DNA of 64,000 nt from Pseudoduganella plicata (GTDB lineage Bacteria; Pseudomonadota; Gammaproteobacteria; Burkholderiales; Burkholderiaceae_D). The translations under genes and the position numbers were made by a program. The notes beneath the pieces are model-generated. The model was not told the origin of the DNA and made no database searches. It worked only from the letters and a program-made list of their open reading frames with translations. The DNA is taken from contig NZ_CP038026.1 of assembly GCF_004421005.1 (NCBI RefSeq), forward strand, positions 5,270,001-5,334,000. The letters run 5' to 3'. Of this stretch, positions 63,611 to 64,000 are shown in pieces (positions within the stretch are counted from its first letter, which is position 1; each line of letters opens with the position of its first letter).

Positions 63611-64000
63611 ATGAATCACTCCATGTTCTCCCTGCGCCACGCCGCTGCCGCGCTCGTGCTGGCCCTGTCCGGCGGTTACGCCTTTGCTGACACGACGCTC
63701 GACGTGTCGATCCGTACCGCCGACTTCGGCGTTTCGTCCGGCTGGCTCGACCTGCAATTCAACGGCCCCGGCGTCGGCCTGGCGCCGGCCGCCACCGTCA
63801 CGCTGACCGACTTCGTCGGCTTCGATGCGGGCGCGCAAGTCATCACGGCAGGCAACGTCGGCGGTTCGCTGGCGGCCGGCTATGTGATCGGCAACGACGC
63901 CGGCTGGAACGACCTGTTCCACGCCGTCAGCTATGGCAACGTGCTTAGCTTCAAAGTAACGTTTGCCGGCGACGTGGATCTGTCCGGCAACATCGGCCAG
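63611..64000 (+). CDS. exported protein, likely PEP-CTERM family, cut by window end
   Basis: The first 130 residues of an exported protein, truncated by the window edge. AAGGAATCC precedes the ATG at 63611, and a signal peptide ends after AFA (~residue 26). The mature start TTLDVSIRTADFGVSSGWLDLQFNGPG resembles the NF038129-type PEP-CTERM protein family. The C-terminus lies beyond the window, so a sorting signal cannot be confirmed. It begins 10 bp after the nuclease stop and is probably co-transcribed. Confidence 0.8.
   Translation, partial: MNHSMFSLRHAAAALVLALSGGYAFADTTLDVSIRTADFGVSSGWLDLQFNGPGVGLAPAATVTLTDFVGFDAGAQVITAGNVGGSLAAGYVIGNDAGWNDLFHAVSYGNVLSFKVTFAGDVDLSGNIGQ

Noticed and set aside
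60562..63612. 1016-codon open frame antisense to the nuclease
   Set aside because: Same cause: the translation is low-complexity and mirrors the codon bias of the nuclease gene, which has a full domain set.

Overview
The window is 64 kb of GC-rich bacterial chromosome, densely coded almost entirely on the + strand. The gene content points to a betaproteobacterium of the Oxalobacteraceae (Massilia/Duganella/Pseudoduganella type). The evidence is an exosortase-B (XrtB) EpsB-D-E-F-G-H-I-L polysaccharide locus of the methanolan type, several PEP-CTERM proteins, a DUF1800/DUF1501 pair, a large ExeM/NucH-type nuclease and a K+-independent membrane pyrophosphatase. The family assignments come from reading the proteins; the genus is an inference.

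Layout. 1-6.1 kb: the 3' part of hppA, a small exported protein, a scrap of IS66 transposase, two tiny exported Cys-rich proteins on the - strand, an SDR dehydrogenase behind a LiuR-like operator, gamma-glutamyltransferase, and a small anchored protein. 6.2-12.5 kb: a patatin lipase overlapping a giant hybrid histidine kinase (propeller-YYY-TM-HisKA-HATPase-REC-Hpt), then a REC protein. 12.6-19.6 kb: a compact operon for aerobic CoA-dependent aromatic (probably 2-aminobenzoate) breakdown. It holds a CoA ligase (frameshifted here), an FAD monooxygenase/OYE reductase fusion, a MarR regulator, an enoyl-CoA hydratase, an acyl-CoA dehydrogenase and a RidA protein. 19.7-23.5 kb: a hexapeptide acetyltransferase, a PEP-CTERM protein, tRNA-Arg(CCT) and Uup.

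23.6-57.7 kb is the exopolysaccharide island. It runs CAAX-type protease, EpsL, EpsB (frameshifted in a G7 run), EpsD, EpsE, EpsF, EpsG, exosortase B, EpsI, Wzy-like polymerase, Wzx-like flippase, a GT32-type transferase, and an exported heparinase/alginate-lyase-like enzyme. A block with two gene-poor stretches, a PEP-CTERM protein and the DUF1800/DUF1501 pair follows. The island then resumes with two GT4 transferases, a 38-aa peptide, a CapK-like adenylate-forming enzyme, a heparinase II/III protein, AlgD-like GDP-mannose 6-dehydrogenase, a third GT4, GalE, an NDP-sugar pyrophosphorylase and ManC/AlgA-type GDP-mannose pyrophosphorylase. Together these suggest a Wzx/Wzy-assembled polymer containing a GDP-mannuronate-derived sugar, with two dedicated lyase-like enzymes for trimming or release.

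57.9-64 kb: a carboxyethylornithine-synthase-like dehydrogenase, a TIGR03790-type exported protein, an extracellular nuclease and the start of another PEP-CTERM-type protein.

Points of most interest: single-G indels that break two otherwise intact genes; a 40-bp perfect palindrome 11 nt before a start codon; two tiny exported Cys-rich proteins; a small coupled ORF inside the polysaccharide operon; an EpsG with a degenerate Walker A; and an uronate-producing gene set in an exosortase-B locus. I found no CRISPR array, no intact insertion sequence and no clearly unprecedented multi-gene system.
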